Positions 35,672 through 46,427 of a stretch of DNA of 64,000 nt are shown here, in pieces. Positions within the stretch are counted from its first letter, which is position 1. Every line of letters begins with the position of its first letter. The translations under genes were made by a program, and so were the position numbers. This stretch comes from Phaffia rhodozyma (Eukaryota > Basidiomycota > Tremellomycetes > Cystofilobasidiales > Mrakiaceae). The DNA lies in assembly GCA_014706385.1 (NCBI GenBank), contig JACGZH010000008.1, forward strand, positions 1,364,001-1,428,000, read 5' to 3'. Under the pieces are notes generated by a model. That model had not been told where the DNA came from. It saw only the letters and a program-made list of their open reading frames with translations, and did not search any database.

Positions 35672-35743
35672 TCCTCAATTGTCTAACGGCTATGATAACC
35701 GCCTCTCACGCGGTAGGCCCGGGTTCGACTCCCGGTTGGGGAT
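35672..35743 (+). tRNA. tRNA-Glu-CTC: tRNA-Glu(CTC), copy 4
   Basis: Counterpart of 6807-6878; same length. Confidence 0.94.
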
Positions 35744-35977
35744 CTCTCTTTTGGTCTTTTCTTTGCTCTCGTTTCTTTTTTTCTTTTTTTCCTTGTCCTT
35801 CTTTCCTTTCGTCTTTCTGTTTCGTCTTGTTTTTGTATGTCCGTTCTGACCACTGGTATCAGCGCTGGTGTGTGCCTGCGGGTGGTACTGTGTGGTTGAA
35901 TGCACGGTATGGGGTGCATGCACCGGCCAGCTGTCCAGCCACCTGGCGAGCGGACAACGGCTTGACAACCAACCGAC

Positions 35978-36051
35978 TCTGGATGGTCTAAACGGTTATG
36001 ATTTCCGCCTGTCACGCGGGGAGATCCGGGGTTCGACTCCCCGTCCGGGAG
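35978..36051 (+). tRNA. tRNA-Asp-GTC: tRNA-Asp(GTC), copy 4, altered
   Basis: Counterpart of 7095-7166 with one T lost from the acceptor and extra bases in the D-loop, 3' anticodon strand and variable region. Confidence 0.8.
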
Positions 36052-36436
36052 CACTTTTTGCCTTTTGCTCCTCTCTTTTGTACTTGCATTTGTACTTGCA
36101 TTTGCATTTGCATTTGCATCTGCATTTGCATTTTTTCTTTCCATTCTCTTTTGCTGGTACAGCTGTATGGTTGTCTTGCTTTGTTTGTGTTTGTCCGTCG
36201 ACGGCCAATCGATCGTTATCTTTTTTTCTTTGGTCTGTATGTCTCCTTCTTTTTCTCTTTCTTTTTCTTTTGCTCTCTTTGACGGCGCATGTTTGGCAGC
36301 ACACGCTCCGAAAGACGCACCGAGGCACAGCACAGCACAGCACAGCACGCCGACACGTGTGCGCTGGGCAGACCAACTGGCTGGATGGCTGTTGAGCACA
36401 GGCTATGGGCAGTCGATCGGCAGACCGAGACCATAC

Positions 36437-36519
36437 GCTGTCTTAATCAAGTGGTCTACGATGAGAGATTAGAAATCTCTTCCTCTTTGAGGGCGCAGGT
36501 TCGAATCCTGCAGACAGCT
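36437..36519 (+). tRNA. tRNA-Ser-AGA: tRNA-Ser(AGA), copy 4
   Basis: Intact 83-nt form. Confidence 0.93.
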
Positions 36520-36744
36520 TTCTTTTGCCACCCTGTACTTTGCCACCGTGGCCTTTGCTCTTTTTGCTTTTTTTTTTTCTTCTTCTTCTCTTCTATGCCT
36601 TTGCCTATGTGTGTCTATGGTTGTCGTTCATGTATGCATAGTACGCACACACCGGGCAGCCAGCCCAAACAAAAAAAAAAGACGGCCACACCATCGAAGC
36701 CATCCTCACTGACACACAGAGCGAGGACCGGAAAAAAAAAGGGA

Positions 36745-36830
36745 TGCCGTCAGCCTGAATCGAACAGGCGACCTTATGATTGCGGACAGATGTCTTCAGT
36801 CATACGCTCCACCAATTGAGCTATGACGGC
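36745..36830 (-). tRNA. tRNA-Phe-GAA: tRNA-Phe(GAA), copy 4
   Basis: Counterpart of 7857-7942, with intron. Confidence 0.94.
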
Positions 36831-37025
36831 CGATGACAGTCAGCGCCGTCCATCAGGCCATGGCCCGTCTGGGTGGCTGTCGGGCCGTCGGGCCGTCCGG
36901 CTGGCACTCACTCGGTCGGTCTCAGCCGGGTCGGTGTGTGTGCTGACGCGGCAGGCAAAACATGCTGGGCACTGACCGTCAGCGTGTGCTGTCTGAGTGC
37001 TCGGACACAGCAGGCGACCATCCCA

Positions 37026-37098
37026 TGCCCTGTAGCTCAGTTGGTAGAGCGTGGAGCTGTTAACTCCAAGGTCTACGGTTCGAGCCCGTACGGGGCAG
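37026..37098 (+). tRNA. tRNA-Asn-GTT: tRNA-Asn(GTT), copy 4
   Basis: Counterpart of 8139-8211; the downstream TTTTTGTCGTC motif is repeated here. Confidence 0.94.
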
Positions 37099-37284
37099 TC
37101 TTTTTGTCGTCTTTTTGTCGTCTTTTTGTCGTCTTTTTGTCTCCTCATTTTTTTTCCCTCTCCCTTTCCTGTGCAGTACTTCCCCTCTCGTCTTCTGCCG
37201 TCCATGAGGGTGTGCGTGTTCTTGGTATGTTCTTGCGATGGACATCATCCATCTTCCACCAGCATGCTCGGCCGGCAAGAAAAA

Positions 37285-37356
37285 AGGAGTCACCGGGATT
37301 GAACCAGGGACCTGCTGGGTTGCAACCAGCCGCAACTACCGCTGTGCTATAACTCC
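37285..37356 (-). tRNA. tRNA-Cys-GCA: tRNA-Cys(GCA), copy 4, one base shorter
   Basis: Counterpart of 8375-8447 with one C lost at the acceptor/T-stem border. Confidence 0.9.
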
Positions 37357-37636
37357 GTATGAGGCTGCCGCGCCATCGGACAGATCATCCACAGGCACGC
37401 TTGCACACATGCACACAGCACAGTGGCAGCCGCTTTGTCGTCCTGCGATCGAGTAGTGGCAGCTGTGGACGCAACATCGCCCGGTGCGACCAGGCCGGCG
37501 TCACAGATGCTGCATCTGCACAGAGAAAACAAAAGGAACAAAGGAGCAGAAAAAAGAACAGGAAAAAAGAGCAAGAAAAAGAGCAAGAAAAAAGAGCAAG
37601 AAAAAAGAGCAAAAAGAACAAAAAGAACAAAAAGAG

Positions 37637-37708
37637 TAGTCGCACCCAGAGTCGAACTGGGGTCGTGAGTGTGTTAGACTCAAGTGATAACCGTTACACC
37701 ATGCAACT
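37637..37708 (-). tRNA. tRNA-Val-AAC: tRNA-Val(AAC), copy 4
   Basis: Counterpart of 8717-8788; same length. Confidence 0.94.
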
Positions 37709-37899
37709 CTGATGACTGCCGGTCTCTGCCCAGTATCCTACTCATCGACCAGGCACCGCTCGCTCCGCCGTCTGCCCGCCCGCCGCTGTGTGTCCATCGG
37801 TCGGCCGGCCCATCAGCCCGATCGTGCGACACCGGGACCATGCCTGCCGACAAGCTGGCCCTCAGACGAGGCAGCCCGGGGAGAAAACAAAAAGGATCG

Positions 37900-37972
37900 T
37901 TCCCCATCCGGGAGTCGAACCCGGGTCCTCAGCGTGAAAAGCTGATATCGTAAACCGTTTGACCAATGAGGA
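37900..37972 (-). tRNA. tRNA-Glu-TTC: tRNA-Glu(TTC), copy 4
   Basis: Counterpart of 8981-9053; same length. Confidence 0.94.
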
Positions 37973-38112
37973 CTAGTACAAGCACGCCGAATCGGTTCGA
38001 GTCGTCTGCAGTCGTCTGCAGTCGTGCGCAGTCGTGTGCAGCCTGCTCCGTCGTGCGGTAGGCTGTGAGCGGGTGGCCGCCGGTCAGCATGCTTCCGACC
38101 GGACGGCAAAAG

Positions 38113-38184
38113 TGGACCCAGCAGGGATTGAACCCGCCGGCCTTTCGCATGCAAGCGAATGTGATACCACTACACCATAAGCCC
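38113..38184 (-). tRNA. tRNA-Ala-TGC: tRNA-Ala(TGC), copy 4, altered
   Basis: Counterpart of 18828-18899 with one C gained next to the T-stem and one A lost in the anticodon arm (GCATGCAAGCG). Confidence 0.82.
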
Positions 38185-38356
38185 GTGTGGGATGGAGGCG
38201 TGGTGTGTCGGCCGGTGGGGCGAAGTGCGGTTGCGGTGCGGTGAGGTGCGGTAAGGTGCGGTGCGGTAAGGTGCGGTGAGGTGAGGTCTGGTATGATGCT
38301 ATCAGAAACAGAGTCTTGGTTGCAAACCACACGGAACCTCTCGGCGGGGGCAAAGA

Positions 38357-38439
38357 TGAACAGAGGGGGATTCGAACCCCCGCATCTTGCGATATCAGAA
38401 CTTGAGTCTGACGCCTTAGACCCGCTCGGCCATCTGTCC
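38357..38439 (-). tRNA. tRNA-Leu-CAA: tRNA-Leu(CAA), copy 4, one extra base
   Basis: Counterpart of 9406-9487 with an extra C in the D-arm region. Confidence 0.9.
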
Positions 38440-38547
38440 GGATGGGGTGCGTGAGGTGTGGTGGGTCCGGGAGTGTGCGGGAGTGTGCGGGAGTGTGCGG
38501 GAGTGTGGGCCGGGTAGAGCGAGTGCACCCTGCCCGGGCACACACAC

Positions 38548-38633
38548 GCCCCGTTGGCAGAATGGTAACGCGTCTCCTTCCTACTGTCTGGTGAGAGAGG
38601 TGAAGATTCTGGGTTCAATCCCCAGGCGGGGTT
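38548..38633 (+). tRNA. tRNA-Arg-CCT: tRNA-Arg(CCT), copy 5
   Basis: Counterpart of 15-100; same length. Confidence 0.92.
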
Positions 38634-38833
38634 TCTCTTTTTTTTGCGGCGGGCGTGGTTGGGGTGTGAGTGGGGTGTGAGTGGGGTGTGGTTGGGGTTT
38701 GTGGTTGAGGTGTGAAGTGAGAAGGTGGGTGAGAATGTGGGTGTACACGTGAGACGCTGGTATGCTGGCGGCTGTAGAGTGTGCACTGTATGCGCAGGGT
38801 ATAGGACTGATGTATGTGGACCCTGCCATCAAC

Positions 38834-38905
38834 GGGATGTTCGTATAATGGTTATTATTCCAGATTTCCATTCTGGAGACAGGTGTTCGATTCACCTACA
38901 TCTCA
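38834..38905 (+). tRNA. tRNA-Gly-TCC: tRNA-Gly(TCC), copy 5
   Basis: Counterpart of 333-404; same length. Confidence 0.94.
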
Positions 38906-39073
38906 TTTTTGTCATTTTTTTTTTTGTGCGCGTGGCGGGGGCGGAGGCGGTGGCAGTACAAGACACTGGGCGGACGGCGGCAAGGACTCTGAGGCACACG
39001 ACCGGGGAGTGGGAGGGGCTAGTTGGGTGGGGCGTTGGTGTCTAGGGGTACGGGCCGGGCTGGGGACTATAAC

Positions 39074-39168
39074 GCCCTGTTAGCTCAATCGGTAGAGCGT
39101 CAGACTCTTACCCAGTCTCTTGACAGTTGGATTCTGAAGGCTGGGGGTTCGACCCCCCCCATGGGGCT
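39074..39168 (+). tRNA. tRNA-Lys-CTT: tRNA-Lys(CTT), copy 5, altered
   Basis: Counterpart of 573-666; GGCATCTGA at the intron end reads GGATTCTGA, and the C-run of the T-arm is one base longer. Confidence 0.88.
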
Positions 39169-39395
39169 AGCTTCGTTTTTGTGTGTCGGTGTGATTTTTG
39201 TTTCTGTTTCTGTTTCTGTTTCTGTTTCTGTTTTCGTTCTTTGTGTTTTTGTTTGCTGGCTTGGTGTGCTTGGTGGGCCGTCGACGGTGGAAGGGTGCAT
39301 GGAGGGTTGAACAGAGGTGAGAGGTGGGTCGGCTGGTGGGTCGCGCGGGCATGTCTGACGATCTGGGCTGGTAGCACGGACAGACAGACACACAC

Positions 39396-39468
39396 GGGGA
39401 TTTAGCTCAGTTGGCAGAGCGCAATCTTAGCATGGTTGAGGTCGTGAGTTCGATTCTTACAATCTCCA
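39396..39468 (+). tRNA. tRNA-Ala-AGC: tRNA-Ala(AGC), copy 5
   Basis: Counterpart of 885-957; same length. Confidence 0.95.
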
Positions 39469-39674
39469 CTTTTTTGTGTCGTTTTTATGTTTTTTTTGTG
39501 TTTTTGGTAGTTTTTTTTTTTTTCCGCCCGCTGCCTTTTTTGCACTCTCTTCTTTCGCTCTGCTCCTCTCGGTCATGCTCCGTCCTGCCCACCACATCAC
39601 ACACCATGTGTTGCACCGAGACAGGCCGGCTGCTGCGAGCACACTGGCCGACCGGCCGGACAGGCCTTCATCCA

Positions 39675-39767
39675 GGTGAGGTGGCCGAGTGGTCTAAGGC
39701 GCTGTGTTAAGGCTCTTTCTATGCCCCGCAGTCAGTAATGGCGCGAGTTCGAATCTCGCCCTCATCA
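39675..39767 (+). tRNA. tRNA-Leu-AAG: tRNA-Leu(AAG), copy 5
   Basis: Counterpart of 1167-1259, with intron. Confidence 0.94.
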
Positions 39768-39938
39768 CTTTTTGTCCGGCCGGCACGGGCCGTGCCTCTC
39801 GGGTCTGCCTGGCCGGGCTGTGCTCTCAGGTGCGGTGCCATGGTAGTATGATGCCACGTTGCAACACTGCCACACCCCCTTGCTGTCTGCCGGTCCGTTT
39901 TGGACTGTGGACTGAATGAACAGACCGTACAGCATCCA

Positions 39939-40009
39939 ACAGCTGTGGTGAAATGGTATCATTGGTGCTTGCCATGCACTAGGCCGGGGTTCGATTCCCC
40001 GCGGTTGTA
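39939..40009 (+). tRNA. tRNA-Gly-GCC: tRNA-Gly(GCC), copy 5
   Basis: Counterpart of 1431-1501; same length. Confidence 0.92.
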
Positions 40010-40200
40010 TCCTTTTTTTTTCTCGTCCCACACACCGATCGGCTCTGTGCTGGCGGGTGCACATCTGCCGATCGTCCGTGTTCGGTCTCGCCGACTGGTG
40101 CGATGATGGTGTGTGCTGCCGTTCGGACGAGCAGTGCGTCTGTGCCGACACAGGGGCAGGACACGAAGGACGTACCGACGCGCTCGGTGGACACCAACCG

Positions 40201-40273
40201 TCCTTCTTAGCTCAGTTGGTAGAGCGCGACACTAGTAATGTCGAGGTCAGTCGTTCAAATCGGCTAGCAGGAA
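40201..40273 (+). tRNA. tRNA-Thr-AGT: tRNA-Thr(AGT), copy 5
   Basis: Counterpart of 1693-1765; same length. Confidence 0.92.
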
Positions 40274-40470
40274 CATTCTTCTTTTTTTATTCTCCGTTCA
40301 TTTCCGTTCATTTCTTCTTCTTCTTTTTCTGTTGTATCCTTCCCTGTCGCCCCGGCGGGCGTCTGGTCGACGCGTGCTCGTTAGGGTTCCGCACAAAGCA
40401 CAGCACCACACCACACCACACACCACAAACGACACCACAAACAACACCACAAACGCAGGGAAAGCATGCT

Positions 40471-40569
40471 GGTGAAGTGGCCGAGTGGTCTAAGGCGCTG
40501 TGTTTAGGTCTCTCTTCCGAGTCCAGACCGCAGTCAGTAATGGCGCGAGTTCAAATCTCGTCTTCATCA
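40471..40569 (+). tRNA. tRNA-Leu-TAG: tRNA-Leu(TAG), copy 5
   Basis: Counterpart of 1965-2063, with intron. Confidence 0.94.
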
Positions 40570-40602
40570 TTCCTTTTGTCCCGGGGGGGGGGCAGGGCAG
40601 CT

Positions 40603-40684
40603 GGGGATTTAGGCTAGTTGGTAAACTGGACGCTTCGCACTGTCGATCATGTGTCATTCCTGGGTTCGATTCCCGGAGTCTCCA
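40603..40684 (+). tRNA. tRNA-Ala-CGC: tRNA-Ala(CGC), copy 5
   Basis: Counterpart of 2099-2180, with intron. Confidence 0.92.
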
Positions 40685-40840
40685 TCTCTTTTTGGTGTGT
40701 TTCGGTGTGTTTGTTTTATCTTGGCGTATTTGATTTCGTTGCATTTCATATGGCATGTTGTGTGTCGTGTTCTGTGTGTCTTCTCTTGGTCTGCTGCCCA
40801 CCGGCTTGTGCTCACCGCTCACCGAGCGGCGTCCATCCAA

Positions 40841-40950
40841 GGCCGTTTGGCGGAGTGGTCTAACGCGGTAGCCTCGAACGAGTCCCCTCTGTGGGACGAC
40901 GCGACAGCTACTCTTCTCTGAAGGCGTAGGTTCAAATCCTACAGCGGTCG
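40841..40950 (+). tRNA. tRNA-Ser-CGA: tRNA-Ser(CGA), copy 5
   Basis: Counterpart of 2338-2447, with intron. Confidence 0.94.
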
Positions 40951-41092
40951 TCCTTTCTCTTTTTCTTTTTGCCCACTTCCGTTCTCTCTGCCTTCTGTCG
41001 CGTCGATCCTTCCTTGCTGTCTGTGTTTGCTGTCTCCGCATGCTCACACCCCGCCAGGCAGACAGACAGACGGGCTGACGGGCTGCCATCGT

Positions 41093-41186
41093 GCGTGATT
41101 GGTGTAGTGGTATCACGCCAAGTTTGGGCACACTTTCTGCCGTGCACATCTCTTGGAGGTCTTCGGTTCAATCCCGGAATCGCGCC
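41093..41186 (+). tRNA. tRNA-Pro-TGG: tRNA-Pro(TGG), copy 5
   Basis: Counterpart of 2591-2684, with intron. Confidence 0.94.
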
Positions 41187-41321
41187 TTTTTGTTCGGCCC
41201 GTCTGGGGGGTGGCGTGGTCGGTGTAGGGTTACTTGCTGTGTCAGTTGCTGTGTTACTTGCTGTGCTACTCATAGGATTACCCGCCACATAGCGTCCGCT
41301 GTTACCCTATGCTGTGTACTC

Positions 41322-41489
41322 TTTTTTTTTTTTTTTTTTTCCTCTCCCGTTTTTTTTGTCCTTTTTTTTCTTTTTTTTTTTTTTTCTTTTTTTTTTTTCT
41401 TTTTTTCTTCCCTCTTTTCCCTTCTTTCCCTCTTTTCCTTTTCTTTTTTCTTTTTTCTTCTTTTTTCTTCTTTTTTCTTCTTTTTTTCT
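41322..41489. repeat. Polypyrimidine tract, copy 5
   Basis: 168 bp, with the longest uninterrupted T-runs of any copy. Confidence 0.85.
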
Positions 41490-41695
41490 GTCAACGATAG
41501 ATGCATCAATATAGAAAGAGAAAAAGACATATGGCAGAAAGACAACAGCATAACAATGGCAACACAGTAAAAACATAGCGAGAACACAATGAGAACACAA
41601 CGAGAACACAACCATGCAATGCAATGCACCAGCAACACAGTGTCAACACAGTGTCAACACAACAGAAAGACCAAAACAAAAGAAGGCAAAGATCC

Positions 41696-41792
41696 TCGTA
41701 GTCAGACGCCTTACCGCTGGGCCACTCGGCCAGAGCGAATGGGTGGTGGGACCACTAGACCAAGACGGGGTTCGAACCCGCGATTTCCTGAT
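41696..41792 (-). tRNA. tRNA-Arg-ACG: Permuted tRNA-Arg(ACG), copy 5
   Basis: Counterpart of 3144-3240; same length and layout. Confidence 0.84.
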
Positions 41793-42025
41793 GCATACAA
41801 GCTGGCAGCCGGCCATGACGACCGTTCCACCATCTTTGCCTTTAGCTTTCGTCTGGTTGTGTGGATGTATGGCCAAGTGGATGTGTGGGCGTTGGCTCTG
41901 CTAGGGTTATCCGAGGCGGTGGGCGTCCGGCCGATCCGTCCGATCGCCCATCGGATATCGGACGTCGGACGTCGGACGTCGAGCCCCGGAGTACGGAGCC
42001 CGGCGGAGAAAAGGCCGTGTCGATC

Positions 42026-42109
42026 GGTCGCCTGGTCTAGTGGTATGACGCTTGCTTCACATCTCACCCGGTGCGCAATAGGTCGCCAGTTCGATCCTGG
42101 CGGTGACCA
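42026..42109 (+). tRNA. tRNA-Val-CAC: tRNA-Val(CAC), copy 5
   Basis: Counterpart of 3474-3557, with intron. Confidence 0.92.
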
Positions 42110-42336
42110 TGACGTCTTTTTGCCCTCAGCACACGCCCACGATGGACAGACCGAGAGAAGCCATCGCAAGATAAGATGCATGATAAGATACACAGCCAGC
42201 CGACAGAGATGGCAGATAAGATCGACAGACACGATCGATCGGCAAGAAAGAAAGAAGATAAGATGGCGATAAAGACAAAAGACAAAAGACAAAAGACAAA
42301 AGATACAAGATAAAAGCCAGGTCGGCAAAAAGACAA

Positions 42337-42436
42337 GGCGCGATCCCGGGATTGAACCGAGGACCTCCGTCAGACACGTGTTTCATGCGAGCCAGCAAAG
42401 CCCGAAGACGGCGTGATACCACTACACCAATCCCGC
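42337..42436 (-). tRNA. tRNA-Pro-CGG: tRNA-Pro(CGG), copy 5
   Basis: Counterpart of 3778-3877, with intron. Confidence 0.93.
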
Positions 42437-42514
42437 CAGTGATCGCACAGGCCTGGCCGGTCAGTTTGTCGGTCTCCAGCCGGCCGTCCGTCCGTCCGTC
42501 CGGGAGGCAAAAGA

Positions 42515-42612
42515 TACTCCATATGAGGTTCGAACTCATGATCCTTGTTAAGCACTAGAGGCACGGACGGCAACCTATAAGAACAATGCGATAACCACTT
42601 CGCCAATGGAGT
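42515..42612 (-). tRNA. tRNA-Ile-TAT: tRNA-Ile(TAT), copy 5
   Basis: Counterpart of 3957-4054, with intron. Confidence 0.94.
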
Positions 42613-42785
42613 AAAGGTAAGCGTCGGTGGAAAAAGACGAGAGATGACAAGACAGGACGAGACAGGACGAGACAGGACGAGAGAAGGCCGCACCGGACGG
42701 CACACGCCAGACCGGGCCGAGTCCGACAGAAGACGGCACAGGCGGCAGGAGGGAGGACGGGAAAAAGAGGGCGAAAAAAAAGGAA

Positions 42786-42868
42786 AGGTCCTACTCAGAT
42801 TCGAACTGGGGATTCGAGAAGGTGAGTCAATCAGAATCTCGCGTGATAACCAACTTCACCATAGAACC
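42786..42868 (-). tRNA. tRNA-Gln-CTG: tRNA-Gln(CTG), copy 5
   Basis: 83-nt form with an intact D-stem. Confidence 0.93.
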
Positions 42869-43060
42869 GGTCGTTGTCGGCCTATTGCCCTCGCGAGTCT
42901 CGTTCTGGCGGTGTGTCCGCTGGCAAGGGTCCGTCGGCGCGTGTCCGCTGGCAGGTGTGCTTACATCGCTGGCCGACCTGTCCGCCCGCCGCACGTGGCC
43001 CGGCCGGCATGACACGCACGGCCGACCCGATACACACAGCGGACATCGGAGCAAAAAGCA

Positions 43061-43133
43061 AGCCCAAACGCGGATTTGAACCACGGACCTCACCGTTACG
43101 AGCGGCGCACTATAACCACTTAGCTATTCGGGC
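43061..43133 (-). tRNA. tRNA-Thr-CGT: tRNA-Thr(CGT), copy 5
   Basis: Counterpart of 4493-4565; same length. Confidence 0.94.
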
Positions 43134-43285
43134 CTGGTGCCCGTCGCCCGGTCGTGTTGTCTCTAAGGGTGTTGGTGTGTCGATGTGTTGTGTGTACCGG
43201 TGTGGTCAGGACCCGGCCCACACCGTCCGCTCGGCCAGACGTAGCCCATCGAGGTCGACCGCCGGGGCGGCTGGGCAGTCAACGT

Positions 43286-43372
43286 GCCTGGGTAGTTTAG
43301 TGGTAAAACGTAGGTCTCATACCGTCACCCGAGTGTGATCCTCAGCCGCGAGTTCGATTCTCGCTCTGGGCA
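43286..43372 (+). tRNA. tRNA-Met-CAT: Elongator tRNA-Met(CAT), copy 5
   Basis: Counterpart of 4718-4804, with intron. Confidence 0.9.
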
Positions 43373-43612
43373 ACTTTTTTTTCCTCTTTTGCTGTGTTTC
43401 CCATCCTTCCTGATGGTTGGTGGGCGGCCGGGCTGGGCCAGGCGGAGGTGCGGTCGGATCCGGCCGTCAGATGGGCTGAGCATGACGGCAGTGGAAGTGG
43501 CGGCGGTGGCGGTGGCGGTGGCGTCGGCAGTGCTGATGACGACGACGACTGCTGCTGCGCAGAGTCCGCTTGGACGAGAATCTATCCGGACAAACGGTGC
43601 TGGCACCATACC

Positions 43613-43699
43613 CGCCGCTTAGCTCATCTGGAAGAGCGTTGGTTTGTAAAGGATACACTTGTTCACCGAAGGCACTCGGTTCGATCCCGAGAGCGGCGA
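43613..43699 (+). tRNA. tRNA-Tyr-GTA: tRNA-Tyr(GTA), copy 5
   Basis: Counterpart of 5053-5139, with intron. Confidence 0.94.
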
Positions 43700-43920
43700 T
43701 CTTGTTTTTTGCCTTTTGCTTTTTGTTCTTTTTTGTTCTTTTTTTTCTGCCTTGTGGCTGCTTCCTCTTTGACTGCTAGGGTTCCTGCCTTCGGTCCAGT
43801 CCGGTCGCTCTCACGCAGCATGCGCACTGTCTCGGCCAGACGGGCGATGCGACCGATGACGTTCTCCCAGCTGCTGCTGCCGATGTAGTGGTCACCGGGG
43901 CAGGGCAAGTGATCATATCT

Positions 43921-44019
43921 GGCCGATTGGTGTAGTGGCTATCACAGCAGTTTTCGGTACTCGTCCGCAAGGTCGTCTTCGCTCGCTGCTGGTCGTCGGT
44001 TCGATCCCGACATCGGTCT
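43921..44019 (+). tRNA. tRNA-Arg-TCG: tRNA-Arg(TCG), copy 5
   Basis: Intact 99-nt form with intron. Confidence 0.93.
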
Positions 44020-44233
44020 AAATGTTCACTTTTTGTGTCCCCCTTTCTTTTTTGCCCTCCTTTTTGCCCTTCTTTTTCTCTGCACGCTCTCTCTGCACTC
44101 TGTTTCTATCGGCCGTTGTGTGGGTCACTGTCTGTCCGACCGGTCTGGCCTGTGTGCGCGTGTCCACCACGGTCGAGCCAGGTCGACACAGCTCCCTGTG
44201 GTGGGGCAGGCAGACGGGCGGGAAAACAAAAAA

Positions 44234-44307
44234 AGACCCATACCCGACTTGAACGGATGACCTCAAGATTTGGAATCTTGCGCTGCTACCAACTGAGCTA
44301 ATGGGTC
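44234..44307 (-). tRNA. tRNA-Trp-CCA: tRNA-Trp(CCA), copy 5
   Basis: Counterpart of 5685-5758; same length. Confidence 0.94.
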
Positions 44308-44464
44308 GCTTGCCCGGAGGCTCCGTGCCCAGAGGGTATGTCGAGCGCCCGGCTGGCTGGCCGTACAGACGGTGGCACCATGCGGCCGGCTTGCAGGCCT
44401 CCAGCACGGACGGCCGGACGGGGGCCAGGGAAAAAACCGAGGGAAAACGAGCAAAAAGACAATG

Positions 44465-44536
44465 TTGCCAAGGCCCGTCTCGATCAGGCGACCTCCGGGT
44501 TATGAGCCCGGCGCGCTTCCACTGCGCTACTTGGCA
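44465..44536 (-). tRNA. tRNA-iMet-CAT: Initiator tRNA-Met(CAT), copy 5
   Basis: Counterpart of 5915-5986; same length. Confidence 0.94.
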
Positions 44537-44745
44537 TTGATGGGAGACCATGGCTGAGGAGTGTGTATGTGGTGTCGGCCGCAGGTCACGTGCGCGGTGT
44601 CGATGTCAGTGTCGACGTCAGTGTCGATGCCAGTGCCAGCACCAGTGTCATTACCAATGCCAGTGTCAATGCCAGTCACACCATCGACTGGTGCGACCGA
44701 CGGTACACCTGGCCATGGTCTGCCGGGTGGGCCTGACAGTCATCG

Positions 44746-44819
44746 GATCGATTAGCTCAGTTGGTTAGAGCGTGGTGCTAATAACGCCAAGGTCGCGGGT
44801 TCGACCCCCTCATTGATCA
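44746..44819 (+). tRNA. tRNA-Ile-AAT: tRNA-Ile(AAT), copy 5
   Basis: Counterpart of 6195-6268; same length. Confidence 0.94.
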
Positions 44820-45073
44820 CTTTTTCTTTCTTTTTCTAATTTTCGCCATCTTTTTTTGCCATTTTTTGCACCCCTCCTGTTCTCGACCGTTGCGGTCTGT
44901 GTGGCATTGTTGTCGACTGGCACGCTCCATGGTGAGCGATGCAGTGTTGTGACGGTGTGACGATGTGGTGGTGCAGTGGCGACGATGGGAACGCAGATAT
45001 ACACCCGGCTGTGCTGGACAGTGTCCGACCAGACATGGGCCTATGGTGTCTGGGCTGGGCTGGGAGGCATCGT

Positions 45074-45160
45074 GCATGCTTGGTGTAGTGGTATCGCGCC
45101 ATGTTAGGGTCTTTGCGCCTTGTCTCATGGAGGTCCTCAGTTCAATCCTGGGAGCGTGCC
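45074..45160 (+). tRNA. tRNA-Pro-AGG: tRNA-Pro(AGG), copy 5
   Basis: Counterpart of 6525-6611, with intron. Confidence 0.94.
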
Positions 45161-45368
45161 TTTTTCCTTTTCCTTTCGTTCTTTGTTTCCTTTTCCCGAG
45201 CGCTTCCTGTCGCTCTTCGTTGTTTTCTGCCACTTTTCACTCACTTTTTGCCACTCTCCGCCACTTTCTCGGCAGCAGACAAGCGATGTGTGCACCCGGT
45301 GGAGACGTCTCTGACGCATGGACAAGCTGTCTGGACAAGGTGTCTGGACACGGATGACAGCCATCAAG

Positions 45369-45440
45369 TCCTCAATTGTCTAACGGCTATGATAACCGCC
45401 TCTCACGCGGTAGGCCCGGGTTCGACTCCCGGTTGGGGAT
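45369..45440 (+). tRNA. tRNA-Glu-CTC: tRNA-Glu(CTC), copy 5
   Basis: Counterpart of 6807-6878; same length. Confidence 0.94.
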
Positions 45441-45668
45441 CTCTCTTTTGGTCTTTTCTTTGCTCTCGTTTCTTTTTTTCTTTTTTCCTTGTCCTTCTTT
45501 CCTTTCGTCTTTCTGTTTCGTCTTGTTTTTGTATGTCCGTTCTGACCACTGGTATCAGCGCTGGTGTGTGCCTGCGGGTACTGTGTGGTTGAATGCACGG
45601 TATGGGGTGCATGCACCGGCCAGCTGTCCAGCCACCTGGCGAGCGGACAAGGCTGACAACCAACCGAC

Positions 45669-45740
45669 TCTTGGATGGTCTAACGGTTATGATTTCCGCC
45701 TGTCACGCGGGAGACCGGGGTTCGACTCCCCGTCCGGGAG
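45669..45740 (+). tRNA. tRNA-Asp-GTC: tRNA-Asp(GTC), copy 5
   Basis: Counterpart of 7095-7166; same length. Confidence 0.95.
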
Positions 45741-46121
45741 CACTTTTTGCCTTTTGCTCCTCTCTTTTGTACTTGCATTTGTACTTGCATTTGCATTTGC
45801 ATTTGCATCTGCATTTGCATTTTTTCTTTCCATTCTCTTTTGCTGTACAGCTGTATGGTTGTCTTGCTTTGTTGTGTTTGTCCGTCGACGGCCATCGATC
45901 GTTATCTTTTTTTCTTTGGTCTGTATGTCTCCTTCTTTTTCTCTTTCTTTTTCTTTTGCTCTCTTTGACGGCGCATGTTTGGCAGCACACGCTCCGAAAG
46001 ACGCACCGAGCACAGCACAGCACAGCACAGCACGCCGACACGTGTGCGCTGGGCAGACCAACTGGCTGGATGGCTGTTGAGCACAGGCTATGGGCAGTCG
46101 ATCGGCAGACCGAGACCATAC

Positions 46122-46204
46122 GCTGTCTTAATCAAGTGGTCTACGATGAGAGATTAGAAATCTCTTCCTCTTTGAGGGCGCAGGTTCGAATCCTGCAGAC
46201 AGCT
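46122..46204 (+). tRNA. tRNA-Ser-AGA: tRNA-Ser(AGA), copy 5
   Basis: Intact 83-nt form. Confidence 0.93.
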
Positions 46205-46427
46205 TTCTTTTGCACCCTGTACTTTGCCACCGTGGCCTTTGCTCTTTTTGCTTTTTTTTTTCTTCTTCTTCTCTTCTATGCCTTTGCCTATGTGTGTCTA
46301 TGGTTGTCGTTCATGTATGCATAGTACGCACACACCGGGCAGCCAGCCCAAACAAAAAAAAAAGACGGCCACACCATCGAAGCCATCCTCACTGACACAC
46401 AGAGCGAGGACCGGAAAAAAAAAGGGA

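Larger units (their letters stand above)
28807..38533. repeat. tRNA array unit, copy 4 (type A/B mosaic)
   Basis: Full copy, 9727 bp. Up to about 31.9 kb it carries type A markers, such as the GT minisatellite of copies 1 and 3. From about 33.4 kb it mostly carries type B markers, such as TCTCTAAGGG at 33457 and two rather than four TTGTACTTGCAT units near 36.1 kb. Dense single-base indels occur at 31.97-32.75, 35.4-36.35 and 38.0-38.5 kb. Confidence 0.93.
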
